A DNA stretch of 64,000 bases, taken from the NCBI RefSeq assembly GCF_014217625.1, contig NZ_CP043641.1:1612001-1676000 (forward strand), given 5' to 3'. The stretch comes from Leifsonia shinshuensis. GTDB taxonomy: Bacteria; Actinomycetota; Actinomycetes; Actinomycetales; Microbacteriaceae. Position numbers and translations under genes: made by a program. The stretch's first letter is position 1. Each line of letters opens with the position of its first letter. A model generated the notes under the pieces. The model was not told the DNA's origin and did not search any database. It saw only the letters and a list, made by a program, of their open reading frames with translations. Below, one piece after another: positions 48,851 to 58,171 of this stretch.

Positions 48851-50029
48851 TCAGACGAAGGCGGCCTCTCCCGTGATCGCCCGGCCGACGATCAGGGTGT
48901 TCATCTCCCGGGTGCCCTCGTACGAGTACAGGGCCTCCGCGTCGGCGAAGAACCGGGCGACGTCGTAGTCGATGACGATGCCGTTGCCGCCCATCAGCTC
49001 GCGGCAGCGGGCGACGGTCTCGCGCATGCGCGAGGTCGCGAACGCCTTGGCCAGCGCCGAGTGCTCGTCGCGCTGCTCGTCGTCGTCGAGCATCTGCGAC
49101 ACCCGGGTGCAGAGCGCGATGGAGGCGGTGATGTCTCCGATGGACTTCACCAGGTGGTCCTGGATGAGCTGGTGCTTGGCGAGCGGCTTGCCGAACTGGA
49201 CGCGCTCCTTCGCGTAGCGCAGCGCCGCCTCGTAGGCCCCGACCGCGACGCCGACGGCCGCCCAGGCGACCTCCGCGCGGGTGAGGCGCAGCACGGCTGC
49301 GGTGTCGCGGAAGCTGTTCGCGTTCTGCAGGCGCAGCGACTCCGGCACGCGCACGTTCTCGAGCGTGATGTCCGCGTTCTGGACGATGCGCAGCGACTGC
49401 TTGCCCTCGATCTTGGTCGCGGTGTACCCGGGCGTGCTGGTCGGGACGATGAAGCCCTTCACCTGGCCGTCCTCCGCGCTCTTGGCCCAGATGACGGTGA
49501 TGTCGCTGAAGGTGGCGTTGCCGATCCACCGCTTGGAGCCGTTGAGGATCCAGTCGTCGCCGTCGCGGGTCGCGACCGTGCGCAGGCCCTGGGCGGAGTC
49601 CGACCCGGATTCCGGTTCGGTGAGCCCGAAGGCGCCGAGCACCTCGCCGCTGGCGAGTTTCGGCAGCCACTCCGCGCGCTGCTCCTCGGAGCCGCAGACG
49701 CCGATCGCGCCGAGCGCCAGTCCGTTCTGCACGCCGACGTAGGTGCTGACGGAGGCGTCGACGCGGGCGAGCTCCAGGGCGACCCAGCCGCGGAACACCG
49801 CCGAGTTCTCGAACGGTGCGGTCTCCGCGAAGCCGAGGCCGATCGCACCGTTGCTGTGCAGGACGTCGATGATCTGATGCGGGAACTCCGCGCGCTCCCA
49901 GTACTCGTTGACGATCGGCTTGATCTCCGACTCGAGCGCTGCGCGCAGGTTCGCGATGAAGTCGCGCTCGCGCTCGGTCAGCAGGTTCTCGAAGCCGTAG
50001 AAGTCGCTGGCGAGGGATTCGAAGGCCAT
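48851..50029 (-). CDS. Acyl-CoA dehydrogenase (glutaryl-CoA dehydrogenase-like)
   Basis: A 392-residue flavoenzyme. Family strings are GAFGLTEPESGSDS, WILNGSKRWIGNA, ERVQFGKPLAKHQLIQD and, near the end, CRELMGGNGI and YSYEGTREMNTLIVGRAITG. The Glu in YEGT is the catalytic base position of short-chain and glutaryl-type enzymes, and the WIGN string also favours the glutaryl-CoA group. It carries FAD and acts on an acyl-CoA not identified here. TGGAG lies about six bases before the ATG. It is divergent from manA. Confidence 0.92.
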   Translation of the reverse strand: MAFESLASDFYGFENLLTERERDFIANLRAALESEIKPIVNEYWERAEFPHQIIDVLHSNGAIGLGFAETAPFENSAVFRGWVALELARVDASVSTYVGVQNGLALGAIGVCGSEEQRAEWLPKLASGEVLGAFGLTEPESGSDSAQGLRTVATRDGDDWILNGSKRWIGNATFSDITVIWAKSAEDGQVKGFIVPTSTPGYTATKIEGKQSLRIVQNADITLENVRVPESLRLQNANSFRDTAAVLRLTRAEVAWAAVGVAVGAYEAALRYAKERVQFGKPLAKHQLIQDHLVKSIGDITASIALCTRVSQMLDDDEQRDEHSALAKAFATSRMRETVARCRELMGGNGIVIDYDVARFFADAEALYSYEGTREMNTLIVGRAITGEAAFV

Positions 50030-50138
50030 GTGTGCTCCAGTGCATGCGGTCGGCAGAGACCGCCAGCCTAGGGAGCGGCCAGGAGCGCGGCAAAGCGATT
50101 GGTACTTTGGTCTAACCGGATCGAAGGGAACACGACGG

Positions 50139-51311
50139 ATGTTTGTGCGCATCGGCAACACCCCGCGCGATTACGCGTGGGGTTCCACCACCGCCATCGC
50201 CCACCTGCTCGGCACGACGCCGAGCGGGGCCCCGGAGGCCGAGCTGTGGCTGGGCGCGCACCCGGGCTCCCCCGCGCGCATCCTCGACCCCGCCCAGACC
50301 GGCGGCGCCGCCGACCTGGCGCACTGGAGCGAGACGGCGGGGAGACTGCCCTACCTGCTCAAGGTGCTCGCGGCCGCGGGACCGCTGTCGCTGCAGGCGC
50401 ATCCGTCGTCGGCGCAGGCGCGTGCCGGGTTCAAGCGCGAGAACGCAGAAGGCCTGGCCCCGGACTCCCCCGAGCGCAACTACAAGGACCCGTTCCACAA
50501 GCCGGAGATGATCTTCGCGCTGTCCGACCCGTTCGACGCCCTCTGCGGCTTCCGCGAGCCCGCAGAGAGCCGCGCCGCACTGGAGCGTCTGGCCGGCGGC
50601 GACCCGGCGGTGGCCGCGTTCGCGGCGACACTCGACGGCGAACCGGAGGCAGCGCTGCGCCGCGCGACCGAGTGGCTCCTGGGCGGTGCGCCGGAGGTCG
50701 CGGCGGTCGTGGACGCGGTGGTGGCGGCCGCGCAGGCGGCAGAGGGAACCTCCGCCGACAGCGTCGACGCCGGCACCGTCCGGATGCTCGCGGCGGCCTT
50801 CCCCGGCGACCCCGGCATCGTGCTCGCCCTGCTGCTCAACCGGGTGGCGCTGCGCCCGGGCGACGCGCTCTACCTCCCGGCGGGCAACATCCACGCTTAC
50901 CTCCGCGGCCTCGGCGTCGAGCTCATGGCCGCCTCCGACAACGTGCTGCGCGGCGGGCTGACCCCGAAGCGGATCGACGTGCCCGAGCTCGTGAGCATCC
51001 TCGACTTCGCGCCGTTCGCCGTGACCCCGATGGTCCGGGAGCGGCCCGCGCCCGGCGTCGAGGAGTTCGTCCCCGACGTCCCCGACTTCCGGCTCGCTCG
51101 CGTGGAGGTCGGCGGCGATGTGCCGTCCGCTCCCGTGGAGTTGCCGGGCACGGCCATCGCGCTCTGCACGGCCGGAGACGTCGAGCTGCGCGGAGCGACG
51201 GGCTCGCTGCGGCTCACCCGCGGCGAGGCGGCCGTGGTGACGGCCGACGAGCGGGAGCTGACCGTATATTCCGGCGGCGGCACACTCTTCCTGGCGACCC
51301 CGAACCGGTGA
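50139..51311 (+). CDS. manA: Mannose-6-phosphate isomerase, class I
   Basis: A 390-residue zinc enzyme. LSLQAHPSS (Gln86, His88), HKPEMIFAL (Glu123) and PAGNIHAYLRG (His near 253) are the four metal ligands of type I enzymes. ELWLGAHPGSPA is the family N-terminal string. It links fructose 6-phosphate to mannose 6-phosphate and so feeds the phosphomannomutase encoded about 9 kb away. AAGGGA lies eight bases before the ATG. Confidence 0.95.
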   Translation: MFVRIGNTPRDYAWGSTTAIAHLLGTTPSGAPEAELWLGAHPGSPARILDPAQTGGAADLAHWSETAGRLPYLLKVLAAAGPLSLQAHPSSAQARAGFKRENAEGLAPDSPERNYKDPFHKPEMIFALSDPFDALCGFREPAESRAALERLAGGDPAVAAFAATLDGEPEAALRRATEWLLGGAPEVAAVVDAVVAAAQAAEGTSADSVDAGTVRMLAAAFPGDPGIVLALLLNRVALRPGDALYLPAGNIHAYLRGLGVELMAASDNVLRGGLTPKRIDVPELVSILDFAPFAVTPMVRERPAPGVEEFVPDVPDFRLARVEVGGDVPSAPVELPGTAIALCTAGDVELRGATGSLRLTRGEAAVVTADERELTVYSGGGTLFLATPNR

Positions 51312-51325
51312 GCTATCCTGCGGGG

Positions 51326-52675
51326 GTGAGCAAGCCCTCCCGACCGGCAACCGGATCCGTCTCGCTGAGCGACCGCGTCGACGCCGCCCGCGGCGCGTCC
51401 GGCACCGGAGCCTCCGTCTTCGCGGTGCTGCTGCTGTTCACGCTGTTCGCCGGGGACTTCTGGCGCAACCTGATCAGCTGGCCGGGGTACTTCGTCCTCG
51501 CCGGCGCGCTGGCGGTGGGGAGCGTCGTCCTCCTGGTGCGCATGCGGCCGGTCGTGCGGTGGCGGAAGCTCCCGAAGTCGCTCGTGCTCTTCCTCGCCTA
51601 CGCCGTCGTCTCGCTGGCATGGTCGGCGTACCCCGGGGCCACCGCGCTGGGACTCATCGCCCAGTTCGCCACGACCGCCGCGGCCGTGTTCCTGGCCTTC
51701 TGCCTGAGCTGGAAGTCGCTGCTGACCGCCCTGGCGAACGCGTTCCGCTGGATCCTCGGGCTCTCGCTGCTGTTCGAGCTGGTCGTCGCGATCTTCGTGC
51801 GCAGGCCCATCCTGCCGCTCACGCCCGCGCAGCCGGCGCCGTCCAGCCACATCCCGTCGGCGTTCTACTGGAGCCGCGACCTGCTCTTCCACGGCGGCCA
51901 GATCCAGGGCATCGTCGGCAACAGCAACCTGCTCGCCATGGTCGCGCTGCTCGGTCTCGTGGTGTTCGGCATCCAGTTCGCCGACCGCAGCGTCCGCCGC
52001 GGCACGGCGATCACCTGGCTGGTCGTCGCCGTCGTGACATTCGCGCTGACCCGGTCGTCGACCGTGTTCGTCGCCGCCGTGTTCACGGCGGTCGTGCTCG
52101 GCTTCGCGCTCTGGACGCGCCGCGCCGGCCCGGAACGGAGGCGGCCGGTGTACCTCGCCGCCGCGGCGCTCGCGATCGTGGTAGTCGTGTCCGTGGTGCT
52201 GTTCGCCTCCCGCATCCCCGTGCTGCTCGGCAAGAGCGAAGACCTCACCGGCCGGCTCACGATCTGGGACTCGGTCATCCACCTCGCCCAGGAGCGCCCG
52301 GCGTTCGGCTGGGGCTGGGTGAGCTACTGGGCGCCCTGGGTGGCGCCGTTCAAGAACCTCGCCGTGCGCAGCGGCGTCGTCTACCTGCAGGCGCACAACG
52401 CCTGGCTCGACGTCTGGCTGCAGCTCGGGATCGTCGGGCTGGTGATCTTCGCCCTCCTGGTGCTGAGCACGCTGTGGCGGTCGTGGTTCCTGGCCGTCGA
52501 CCGCCCGCGGGTCGCGGTGGCCGACGACCTGCCGTACACGGCCCTCGCCCTCCTGCCGCTGCTGCTGCTCGCCGCCCTGCTCGCACAGAGCCTCGCCGAG
52601 AGCCGCATCCTGATCGAGGGCGGCTGGGCGCTCTTCGCGCTGCTCTCCCTGAAGACCAAGCAGTCCGCCACGTAG
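51326..52675 (+). CDS. O-antigen ligase-like membrane protein (first of tandem pair)
   Basis: A 449-residue protein with about 11-12 segments. The long external loop near the C-terminal third contains LTGRLTIWDSVIHLAQERPAFGWGWVSYW and LQAHNAWLDVWLQLGIVGL, the WaaL/Wzy-type signature with the conserved HN-x-W/Y-L-D string. Such proteins polymerise or ligate surface polysaccharide outside the membrane. GTG follows TATCCT (51314-51319) by six bases. Confidence 0.9.
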   Translation: MSKPSRPATGSVSLSDRVDAARGASGTGASVFAVLLLFTLFAGDFWRNLISWPGYFVLAGALAVGSVVLLVRMRPVVRWRKLPKSLVLFLAYAVVSLAWSAYPGATALGLIAQFATTAAAVFLAFCLSWKSLLTALANAFRWILGLSLLFELVVAIFVRRPILPLTPAQPAPSSHIPSAFYWSRDLLFHGGQIQGIVGNSNLLAMVALLGLVVFGIQFADRSVRRGTAITWLVVAVVTFALTRSSTVFVAAVFTAVVLGFALWTRRAGPERRRPVYLAAAALAIVVVVSVVLFASRIPVLLGKSEDLTGRLTIWDSVIHLAQERPAFGWGWVSYWAPWVAPFKNLAVRSGVVYLQAHNAWLDVWLQLGIVGLVIFALLVLSTLWRSWFLAVDRPRVAVADDLPYTALALLPLLLLAALLAQSLAESRILIEGGWALFALLSLKTKQSAT

Positions 52676-52685
52676 GATTCTGTTC

Positions 52686-53975
52686 ATGGCCGAACCGCGT
52701 CGAACCCTGGTGCCGCCAGCGGTCACCGAGTTCCTCGGATCGGCGAGATTCAACTCGACCCTCGCGCTGCTGGCGGTGGTGACCGGCTTCTCGACGCACG
52801 CCATCCGCGCGGTGATCGGCTGGCCGGGCCTCATCGGGGTCCTCGGCACGATCGCCTTGCTCGCGGCGATGTCGTTCATCGCCCAGCGCAAGCTCATCGA
52901 GTGGCACGGGCTCCTGCCCATCTCGGCCCTGCTCTTCGTCGGCTGGTGCGCGCTGTCCATCATCTGGAGCGACTACCAGTGGGCCACGGTCGCCGGGGTG
53001 CTCTACCAGCTGCTGTTCGCGTTCCTGGCGGTCTACATCGCCCTGGTGCGCGACGCGATCCAGATCGTCCGGGTCGTCGGCGACGCCCTCCGCGTGCTGC
53101 TGACCGTCTCGCTGGCGCTAGAGGTCCTGAGCGGGCTGCTGCTCGACCTGCCGATCCGCTTCCTCGGGATCGCGGGCAACATCGCCGCGGGAGGCCCGAT
53201 CCAGGGTCTGTTCGGCACCCGCAACCAGCTCAGCATCGTCGCGCTGATCGCCTTCGTCACCTTCCTCGTGGAACTGCGCACGCGCTCCGTGCGGCCGACG
53301 CTGGCCGCGTTCTCGATCACGCTCGCCGCGCTCTGCATCCTGCTCGCGCACTCCCCCGTCATCGCCGCGGTGTCCGTGGTCGTCGGGTTCGCCACGCTCG
53401 CGCTCTACCTGCTGCGGAAGGTCCCGGCCAACCGCAGGACGCTGGTGCAGTGGGCGCTCGCTGTCCTGACCATCGCGGTACTGGTCACCGCGTACATCTA
53501 CCGCACCCGCGTCATCGACCTGCTCAACGCGCGCGCGGACTTCCAGGTGCGCTACAAGCTCTGGATCCAGATCTGGGAGCTCATCCCGATCAACCAGATC
53601 GCCGGCTGGGGCTGGGTGGGCGCCTGGCCGACCGATCTCTACCCGTTCAACGCCATCCAGGACGCCACCGGCACGTATCACCCGGACGGCCTGAACGCCT
53701 ACCTCGACGTCTACCTGCAGGTCGGCTTCATCGGCCTGCTGATCTTCATCGCGCTCATCGCCCTGGCCTTCGGCCGCTCCTGGCTGCTCGCCTCCAACCG
53801 GCGCAGCGTCGTCTACGCGTGGGCACCGCTGGTGATGGTGGCCCTGCTGGTCACGAGTGTGTTCGAGAGCTCGATCCTCATCGAGTCCGGCTGGATGCTG
53901 CTGGTGATCTGCACGGTGAAGGCGTCCCAGGGGATGAGCTGGCGGCTGCGGCTGCCGCACCGCGACGGGGCCTGA
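52686..53975 (+). CDS. O-antigen ligase-like membrane protein (second of tandem pair)
   Basis: A 429-residue protein with about 11 segments and the same layout as its upstream neighbour: VRYKLWIQIWELIPINQIAGWGWVGAW, then DGLNAYLDVYLQVGFIGLLIF. The His of the HN-x-Y-L-D string is replaced by Leu in LNAYLD. The two are clearly related but diverged. TAGGAT (52673-52678) begins with the upstream gene's TAG stop and ends seven bases before the ATG. Confidence 0.9.
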   Translation: MAEPRRTLVPPAVTEFLGSARFNSTLALLAVVTGFSTHAIRAVIGWPGLIGVLGTIALLAAMSFIAQRKLIEWHGLLPISALLFVGWCALSIIWSDYQWATVAGVLYQLLFAFLAVYIALVRDAIQIVRVVGDALRVLLTVSLALEVLSGLLLDLPIRFLGIAGNIAAGGPIQGLFGTRNQLSIVALIAFVTFLVELRTRSVRPTLAAFSITLAALCILLAHSPVIAAVSVVVGFATLALYLLRKVPANRRTLVQWALAVLTIAVLVTAYIYRTRVIDLLNARADFQVRYKLWIQIWELIPINQIAGWGWVGAWPTDLYPFNAIQDATGTYHPDGLNAYLDVYLQVGFIGLLIFIALIALAFGRSWLLASNRRSVVYAWAPLVMVALLVTSVFESSILIESGWMLLVICTVKASQGMSWRLRLPHRDGA

Positions 53976-54098
53976 GGGCGCTCACGACCGGAAGACCTTC
54001 GCGCGGGCTTTCTCGGGGGTTACCCGCGTGCGCAGGCTCGTGCCAAGATGAGCGCACCCAGCGCACTGGACAGGAACCACCACGATGTGACGCATGCC

Positions 54099-54995
54099 AT
54101 GACGATCGACATCCTGATGCCCTTCTATGGCGACCCGGGACAGTTCCGGGCCGCGGTGGGGAGTGTGCTCGCCCAGTCCGACGGGCGATGGCGACTGACC
54201 ATCGTCGACGACGCCTACCCAGACCCGGCGCCGGGGAGCTGGGCGGCGACGATCGAGGACGAGAGGGTCGGTTTCCTCCGCAACCCGGTCAACCTCGGGA
54301 TCAACGGCGCCTTCAATCGCTGCGTGACGCTCGTCGAACACGATCACTTCGTGATCATGGGCTGCGACGATCTCCTCACCGCGGACTACGTCCGTCAGAT
54401 GCACCAGGCGATCCACGACCACCCGCGCGCCAGCTACCTGCAGCCGGCGGTCTCGATCATCGGCGACGACGGTGAGAGACTGCTGCCGCTGGCCGATCGC
54501 GTGAAGGACTGGAGCCGTCCGCACCCGAAGGTCTCCGTCGAGCTCGGCGGCGAGAAACTGACGGCGAGCCTCCTGCGCGGGAACTGGACCTACTTCCCGT
54601 CCATCTGCTGGCGCACCGCGGACGTGCAGCCCCGGGGGTTCGATCCGAAGTACTCGATCGTGCTCGACCTCGCCCTCCAGCTGGAGCTTCTGATGAGCGG
54701 CGCGACCATGGCCCTCCTCCCGGGCGAGACCTTCCGCTACCGTCGCCACGAGAGCAGCGTCTCGGAAGAGGCGGCGAAATACGGCAGTCGCTTCGCGGAG
54801 GAGCGTGAGCTGTTCCTCGAAGTCGCCCCTCGGCTGCACGACATGGGCTGGACGAAGGCGGCGAAGGCGGCGGAATTCCACGTCACCTCCCGCCTCAACG
54901 CCTTGACCAAGCTTCCCGCCTCGCTCCTGCACGACTATCGCCCGGGGACGAACGAACTCGTCCGCCACGTGTTCACGAACCGGCCGGCACGCTGA
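54099..54995 (+). CDS. Glycosyltransferase family 2
   Basis: About 298 residues. DILMPFYGDPGQFRAAVGSVLAQSDGRWRLTIVDDAYPD is the GT-A nucleotide-binding start (given by ends, about 4-42). VIMGCDDLLTADYV is the metal-binding D-x-D-like loop, and ETFRYRRHESSVSE the C-terminal helix. It probably adds a sugar to a lipid-linked glycan at the inner membrane face. ATG at 54099 fits the usual start of the fold; an ATG at 54048 is in frame. About 120 bases separate it from the ligase gene. Confidence 0.88.
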   Translation: MTIDILMPFYGDPGQFRAAVGSVLAQSDGRWRLTIVDDAYPDPAPGSWAATIEDERVGFLRNPVNLGINGAFNRCVTLVEHDHFVIMGCDDLLTADYVRQMHQAIHDHPRASYLQPAVSIIGDDGERLLPLADRVKDWSRPHPKVSVELGGEKLTASLLRGNWTYFPSICWRTADVQPRGFDPKYSIVLDLALQLELLMSGATMALLPGETFRYRRHESSVSEEAAKYGSRFAEERELFLEVAPRLHDMGWTKAAKAAEFHVTSRLNALTKLPASLLHDYRPGTNELVRHVFTNRPAR

Positions 54996-55029
54996 GCGGC
55001 AACGGAGCCTCGTCGGGTATCGTGTGTTC

Positions 55030-55764
55030 GTGCCATTCCGCCTCGCCCGCACCCTCATCGTGATGCCCGCGTTCAACGAAGAGGCGTCCGTCGGCGATGT
55101 CGTCCGCGAAGTGGCCCTCAAACTGCCCGATGCGACGTGCCTCGTCGTCAACGACGGGTCGGCCGACCGCACGGCCGAGGTCGCGCGTGCGGCGGGAGCC
55201 GCCGTCGCCACTCTGCCGTACAACATGGGCGTCGGCGGCGCCATGCGGCTCGGATTCCAGTACGCCCGCGAGAACGACTTCGACGTGGTGGTCCAGATCG
55301 ATGCCGACGGCCAGCACGACCCGTCCAACGTCCCCGCACTGCTGGAGGCGCTCGAATCGGCCGATCTGGTGATCGGCGCACGGTTCTCCGGCGTCGGGGA
55401 CTACGAGGTGCGCGGACCTCGGCGGTGGGCGATGAACGTGTTGTCCGGCGTCCTCGGCCGCGTGGCCGGTGTGCCGCTCAACGACACGACCAGCGGGTTC
55501 AAGGCGAACGGACCGCGCGCAGTCGAGCTTTTCGCGCGATCCTTCCCGGCCGAGTATCTCGGTGACACGGTCGAAGCGCTGGTGATCGCCGCCCGCGCCG
55601 GCCTCAGGATCGCTCAGGTGCCTGTGGCCATGCGGCCACGCGCCGGTGGACAGCCGTCGCACAATCCGGTCAAGGCCGCCGTGTATCTGGCTCGCGCGTT
55701 CGTCGCACTCGCCGTCGCGCTGATCCGCCCTCGAACCGCCAGCAAAGAGACGGCCACAGCCTGA
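55030..55764 (+). CDS. Glycosyltransferase family 2, dolichol-phosphate-mannose-synthase type
   Basis: A 244-residue enzyme. TLIVMPAFNEEASVGDVVREV, VVNDGSADRTAEVAR, VVVQIDADGQHDPSNVPAL and the DTTSGFKANGPRAV string are the DPM1/GtrB pattern: transfer of a sugar to polyprenyl phosphate. No C-terminal segments are present, so the neighbouring DUF2304 protein may provide the anchor. TATCGT (55018-55023) ends six bases before GTG at 55030; a GTG at 55024 is also possible. Confidence 0.9.
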   Translation: MPFRLARTLIVMPAFNEEASVGDVVREVALKLPDATCLVVNDGSADRTAEVARAAGAAVATLPYNMGVGGAMRLGFQYARENDFDVVVQIDADGQHDPSNVPALLEALESADLVIGARFSGVGDYEVRGPRRWAMNVLSGVLGRVAGVPLNDTTSGFKANGPRAVELFARSFPAEYLGDTVEALVIAARAGLRIAQVPVAMRPRAGGQPSHNPVKAAVYLARAFVALAVALIRPRTASKETATA

Positions 55765-55765
55765 C

Positions 55766-56146
55766 ATGTCCATCACCAGTTACATCTTCGGTATCCTCGC
55801 AGCGCTCCTGACCCTCGGCGTCGTGATCGAGATGCTCCGCCGCGGCCGGATGCGCGAGCGTCACGCCATCTGGTGGCTGGTCGCGGGGACCCTCGCGCTC
55901 ATCATCGGAGTCTTCCCGAGCACTCTCACTTGGGCGGGCGCCGTCTTCGGCGTCGCAGTGCCCGTGAACCTGGTGTTCTTCGTGAGCATCGCGGTGCTGT
56001 TCCTCGTCTGCATCCAGCACAGCAGCGAGCTCACGACACTGGAGAGCAAGGCTCGCACGCTCGCTGAGCGGAGTTCCCTGCACGAGCTCCGCATCGAGGA
56101 GCTCGAGCGGACCATCACAGCGCTGCGAGACGAGAGAAACCAGTAG
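55766..56146 (+). CDS. DUF2304 membrane protein, partner of the polyprenyl-sugar synthase
   Basis: A 126-residue protein with three hydrophobic segments and a C-terminal coiled-coil-like helix (ELRIEELERTITALRDER). HAIWWLVAGTLALIIGVFP is the DUF2304 signature. Genes of this family usually follow a GtrB-type glycosyltransferase, as here, one base after its stop. It likely helps hold that enzyme at the membrane; that is inference from gene pairing. Confidence 0.87.
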   Translation: MSITSYIFGILAALLTLGVVIEMLRRGRMRERHAIWWLVAGTLALIIGVFPSTLTWAGAVFGVAVPVNLVFFVSIAVLFLVCIQHSSELTTLESKARTLAERSSLHELRIEELERTITALRDERNQ

Positions 56147-56165
56147 CGGCCGCTCCGAGCGGCCG
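56147..56165. terminator. Hairpin between convergent DUF2304 and glycosyltransferase genes
   Basis: CGGCCGCT (56147-56154), loop CCG, AGCGGCCG (56158-56165): a perfect 8-bp stem beginning right after the DUF2304 stop codon. There is no U-tract. It probably serves both converging messages. Confidence 0.65.
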
Positions 56166-56183
56166 ACGACTCGGGCCGCGCCG

Positions 56184-57161
56184 TCAGGCCGGCTGGACCA
56201 GGTCCCTTACCATGTCGCGCACGCCCAGGCCGTAGCGTCGATAGCGTCCCCTCAGCGCTTCAGCGAGGATCGGCAGGAGACGACGTACGCGGGAACCGGG
56301 ATAGTCCGACCGCACGATCTCGTGCTGAAGCTTCTCGGCGAGCGCGTGACGGACCTGGACGGGGACGGCGACATCGACCTCGAACCGTTCCGCGAGAGCG
56401 CGAGCCCGTTCGAGAAGACGCGCGTTGCGCGGTCCGCGCGGCTGCGTGAAGCGCGACAGCGCGGTCGACCGGGTCAACTTGGGCGCGCCGATCTGATTCG
56501 CGCCGTGCAAGCGGTAGCGCGTCAGCGGCTCCGGGCCGAGCTCCACGGCGCCGAGGACGGCCGCTGTCACGGCGAGCCACTCATCGTGGACCCACGAGGC
56601 CGGGAACGGAGTCGAGGCCGCGAGGAGCTCCGCGCGGAGCGCAGCTGTGGCCCCTGTGACGATGTTCCGCCTCAGCAGAACGTCGAGCGCGCGTCCGGAC
56701 GCGATCGCACCGCGTTCGGCCGCGGACACCCGGAGGTTGCCGAAGAGCGTGCCGGGAAGGACGGATCCGGAGTCGTCGATGAGGCGGGCGTCGGTGAACA
56801 CCAGCCGAAGCCCGGAGCCGCCGAGCGCAGCACCGAAAGCCTCGACCTTGCCGGGCTCCCAGACGTCGTCCTGGTCGCAGAGGACGATCACCTCGCCCGT
56901 GGCCCGCGCCATGGCAGCCTCGAAATTGGCCGTGACGCCGAGGGCCTGCTCGCGGAACTCCACGAGCACGTCCAGCCCCTCCGGAGCCTGCGCGGCGAAC
57001 GCCTCGAGCAGGGCCCTGGTGCCGTCGGTGGAGGCGTCGTCCGAGATCACGAGCTCGTCCACCGGCCGCGTCTGGGCCAGGATGGAGCGCAGCTGACTCT
57101 CCAGATGCGCGGCGCCGTTGTGCGTGCACAGGACGGCCGAGATGCGCGGGCGGTCAGCCAT
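56184..57161 (-). CDS. Glycosyltransferase family 2 (rhamnosyl-/galactosyl-type)
   Basis: A 325-residue enzyme. ISAVLCTHNGAAHLESQLRSILAQTRPVDELVISDDASTDGT opens the GT-A fold (about 6-48). VLCDQDDVWEPGKVEAF is the DxD-type metal loop, matching WbbL/WfgF-like polysaccharide transferases. WVHDEWLAVTAA near residue 190 carries the catalytic Asp region. Its start overlaps the galE stop by eight bases, so the two are co-translated. Donor and acceptor unknown. Confidence 0.9.
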   Translation of the reverse strand: MADRPRISAVLCTHNGAAHLESQLRSILAQTRPVDELVISDDASTDGTRALLEAFAAQAPEGLDVLVEFREQALGVTANFEAAMARATGEVIVLCDQDDVWEPGKVEAFGAALGGSGLRLVFTDARLIDDSGSVLPGTLFGNLRVSAAERGAIASGRALDVLLRRNIVTGATAALRAELLAASTPFPASWVHDEWLAVTAAVLGAVELGPEPLTRYRLHGANQIGAPKLTRSTALSRFTQPRGPRNARLLERARALAERFEVDVAVPVQVRHALAEKLQHEIVRSDYPGSRVRRLLPILAEALRGRYRRYGLGVRDMVRDLVQPA

Positions 57162-58134
57162 TCGCCGCGTTCGCGAAGCGGGTGTGCGACTCCCAGGCCG
57201 ACTCCACGATGTCGCGGAGGGTGAGCCGTGCCGTCCAGCCGAGCTCGTCCCGTGCCCTCGCCGGATCGGCCACGACAGCGGCCGGGTCGCCCGCGCGGCG
57301 CGGTGCGACGACCGGCTCGATGTCGATTCCCGACACCTCCAGGATCATGTCCACCATCTCGCGCACAGAGCTCCCCCTGCCCGTTCCGATGTTGAACACG
57401 TGATGACGCGGCTCGTCCGCACGGGCGACCAGGTCGAGCGCGGCCAGGTGCGCCTCCGCGAGATCGGTCACGTGGATGTAGTCGCGCACGCAGGTGCCGT
57501 CCGGCGTCGGATAGTCGTCGCCGAAGATGACGGGCGCCAGGCCCTGATCGAGCTTCTCGAAGACCATCGGCACCAGGTTGAGCACGGCCGTGTCGCCGAG
57601 TTCGGGGCGACCAGCGCCTGCGACGTTGAAGTACCGCAGGCTCGCCGCGCGGAGGCCGGTCGCCGCCCGCGCCTCGTCCAGCATCTGCTCGCCGATGAGC
57701 TTGGTACGGCCATAGGGGTTGATCGGGACGGTCGGGGTGGACTCGTCCAGGCGCTCGCCCGCCGCGGCGCCGTAGACGGCCGCGGACGACGAGAACACGA
57801 GGGCGGGGACATCCGCCGCCTCCATGGCGAGGAGCAGGTTCGCCATCCCGCCGACGTTCTGCTGGTAGTACCACGCCGGCCGGCGCACGGACTCGTCCAC
57901 GCGTTTGCGGGCCGCGAAGTGGATGACCGCGTCGTGACCGGCGAGAGTCGCCGCGAGGGTGTCGATCGCCGCAGTGTCGTCCAGCCGGAGGGAGATCAGG
58001 TCCACACCCGGGACGCGGCCAGGGTCTCCTGTCTCGAGGTCGTCCACGATGGTGACGTCGTCGCCCCGGTCACGGAGGAGCCGCACGACATGGCTCCCGA
58101 TGTACCCGGCTCCACCGGTGACCAAGACTCTCAT
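57154..58134 (-). CDS. galE: UDP-glucose 4-epimerase (second copy)
   Basis: A 326-residue epimerase with VTGGAGYIGSHVVRLL, FSSSAAVYGAAAGERLDE, NPYGRTKLIGEQML (Tyr-x3-Lys), LRYFNVAGAGRPELG and CVRDYIHVTDLAEAHLAA. It is clearly a paralogue of the gene at 47806-48768, but is embedded among transferases and is more likely the polysaccharide-specific copy. TAGACT (58147-58142) ends seven bases before the ATG, with no Shine-Dalgarno, so the message is probably leaderless. Confidence 0.93.
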   Translation of the reverse strand: MRVLVTGGAGYIGSHVVRLLRDRGDDVTIVDDLETGDPGRVPGVDLISLRLDDTAAIDTLAATLAGHDAVIHFAARKRVDESVRRPAWYYQQNVGGMANLLLAMEAADVPALVFSSSAAVYGAAAGERLDESTPTVPINPYGRTKLIGEQMLDEARAATGLRAASLRYFNVAGAGRPELGDTAVLNLVPMVFEKLDQGLAPVIFGDDYPTPDGTCVRDYIHVTDLAEAHLAALDLVARADEPRHHVFNIGTGRGSSVREMVDMILEVSGIDIEPVVAPRRAGDPAAVVADPARARDELGWTARLTLRDIVESAWESHTRFANAANG

Positions 58135-58171
58135 GCAGGCAAGTCTACGAGAACGCCGTCCGGCGGCCGGG

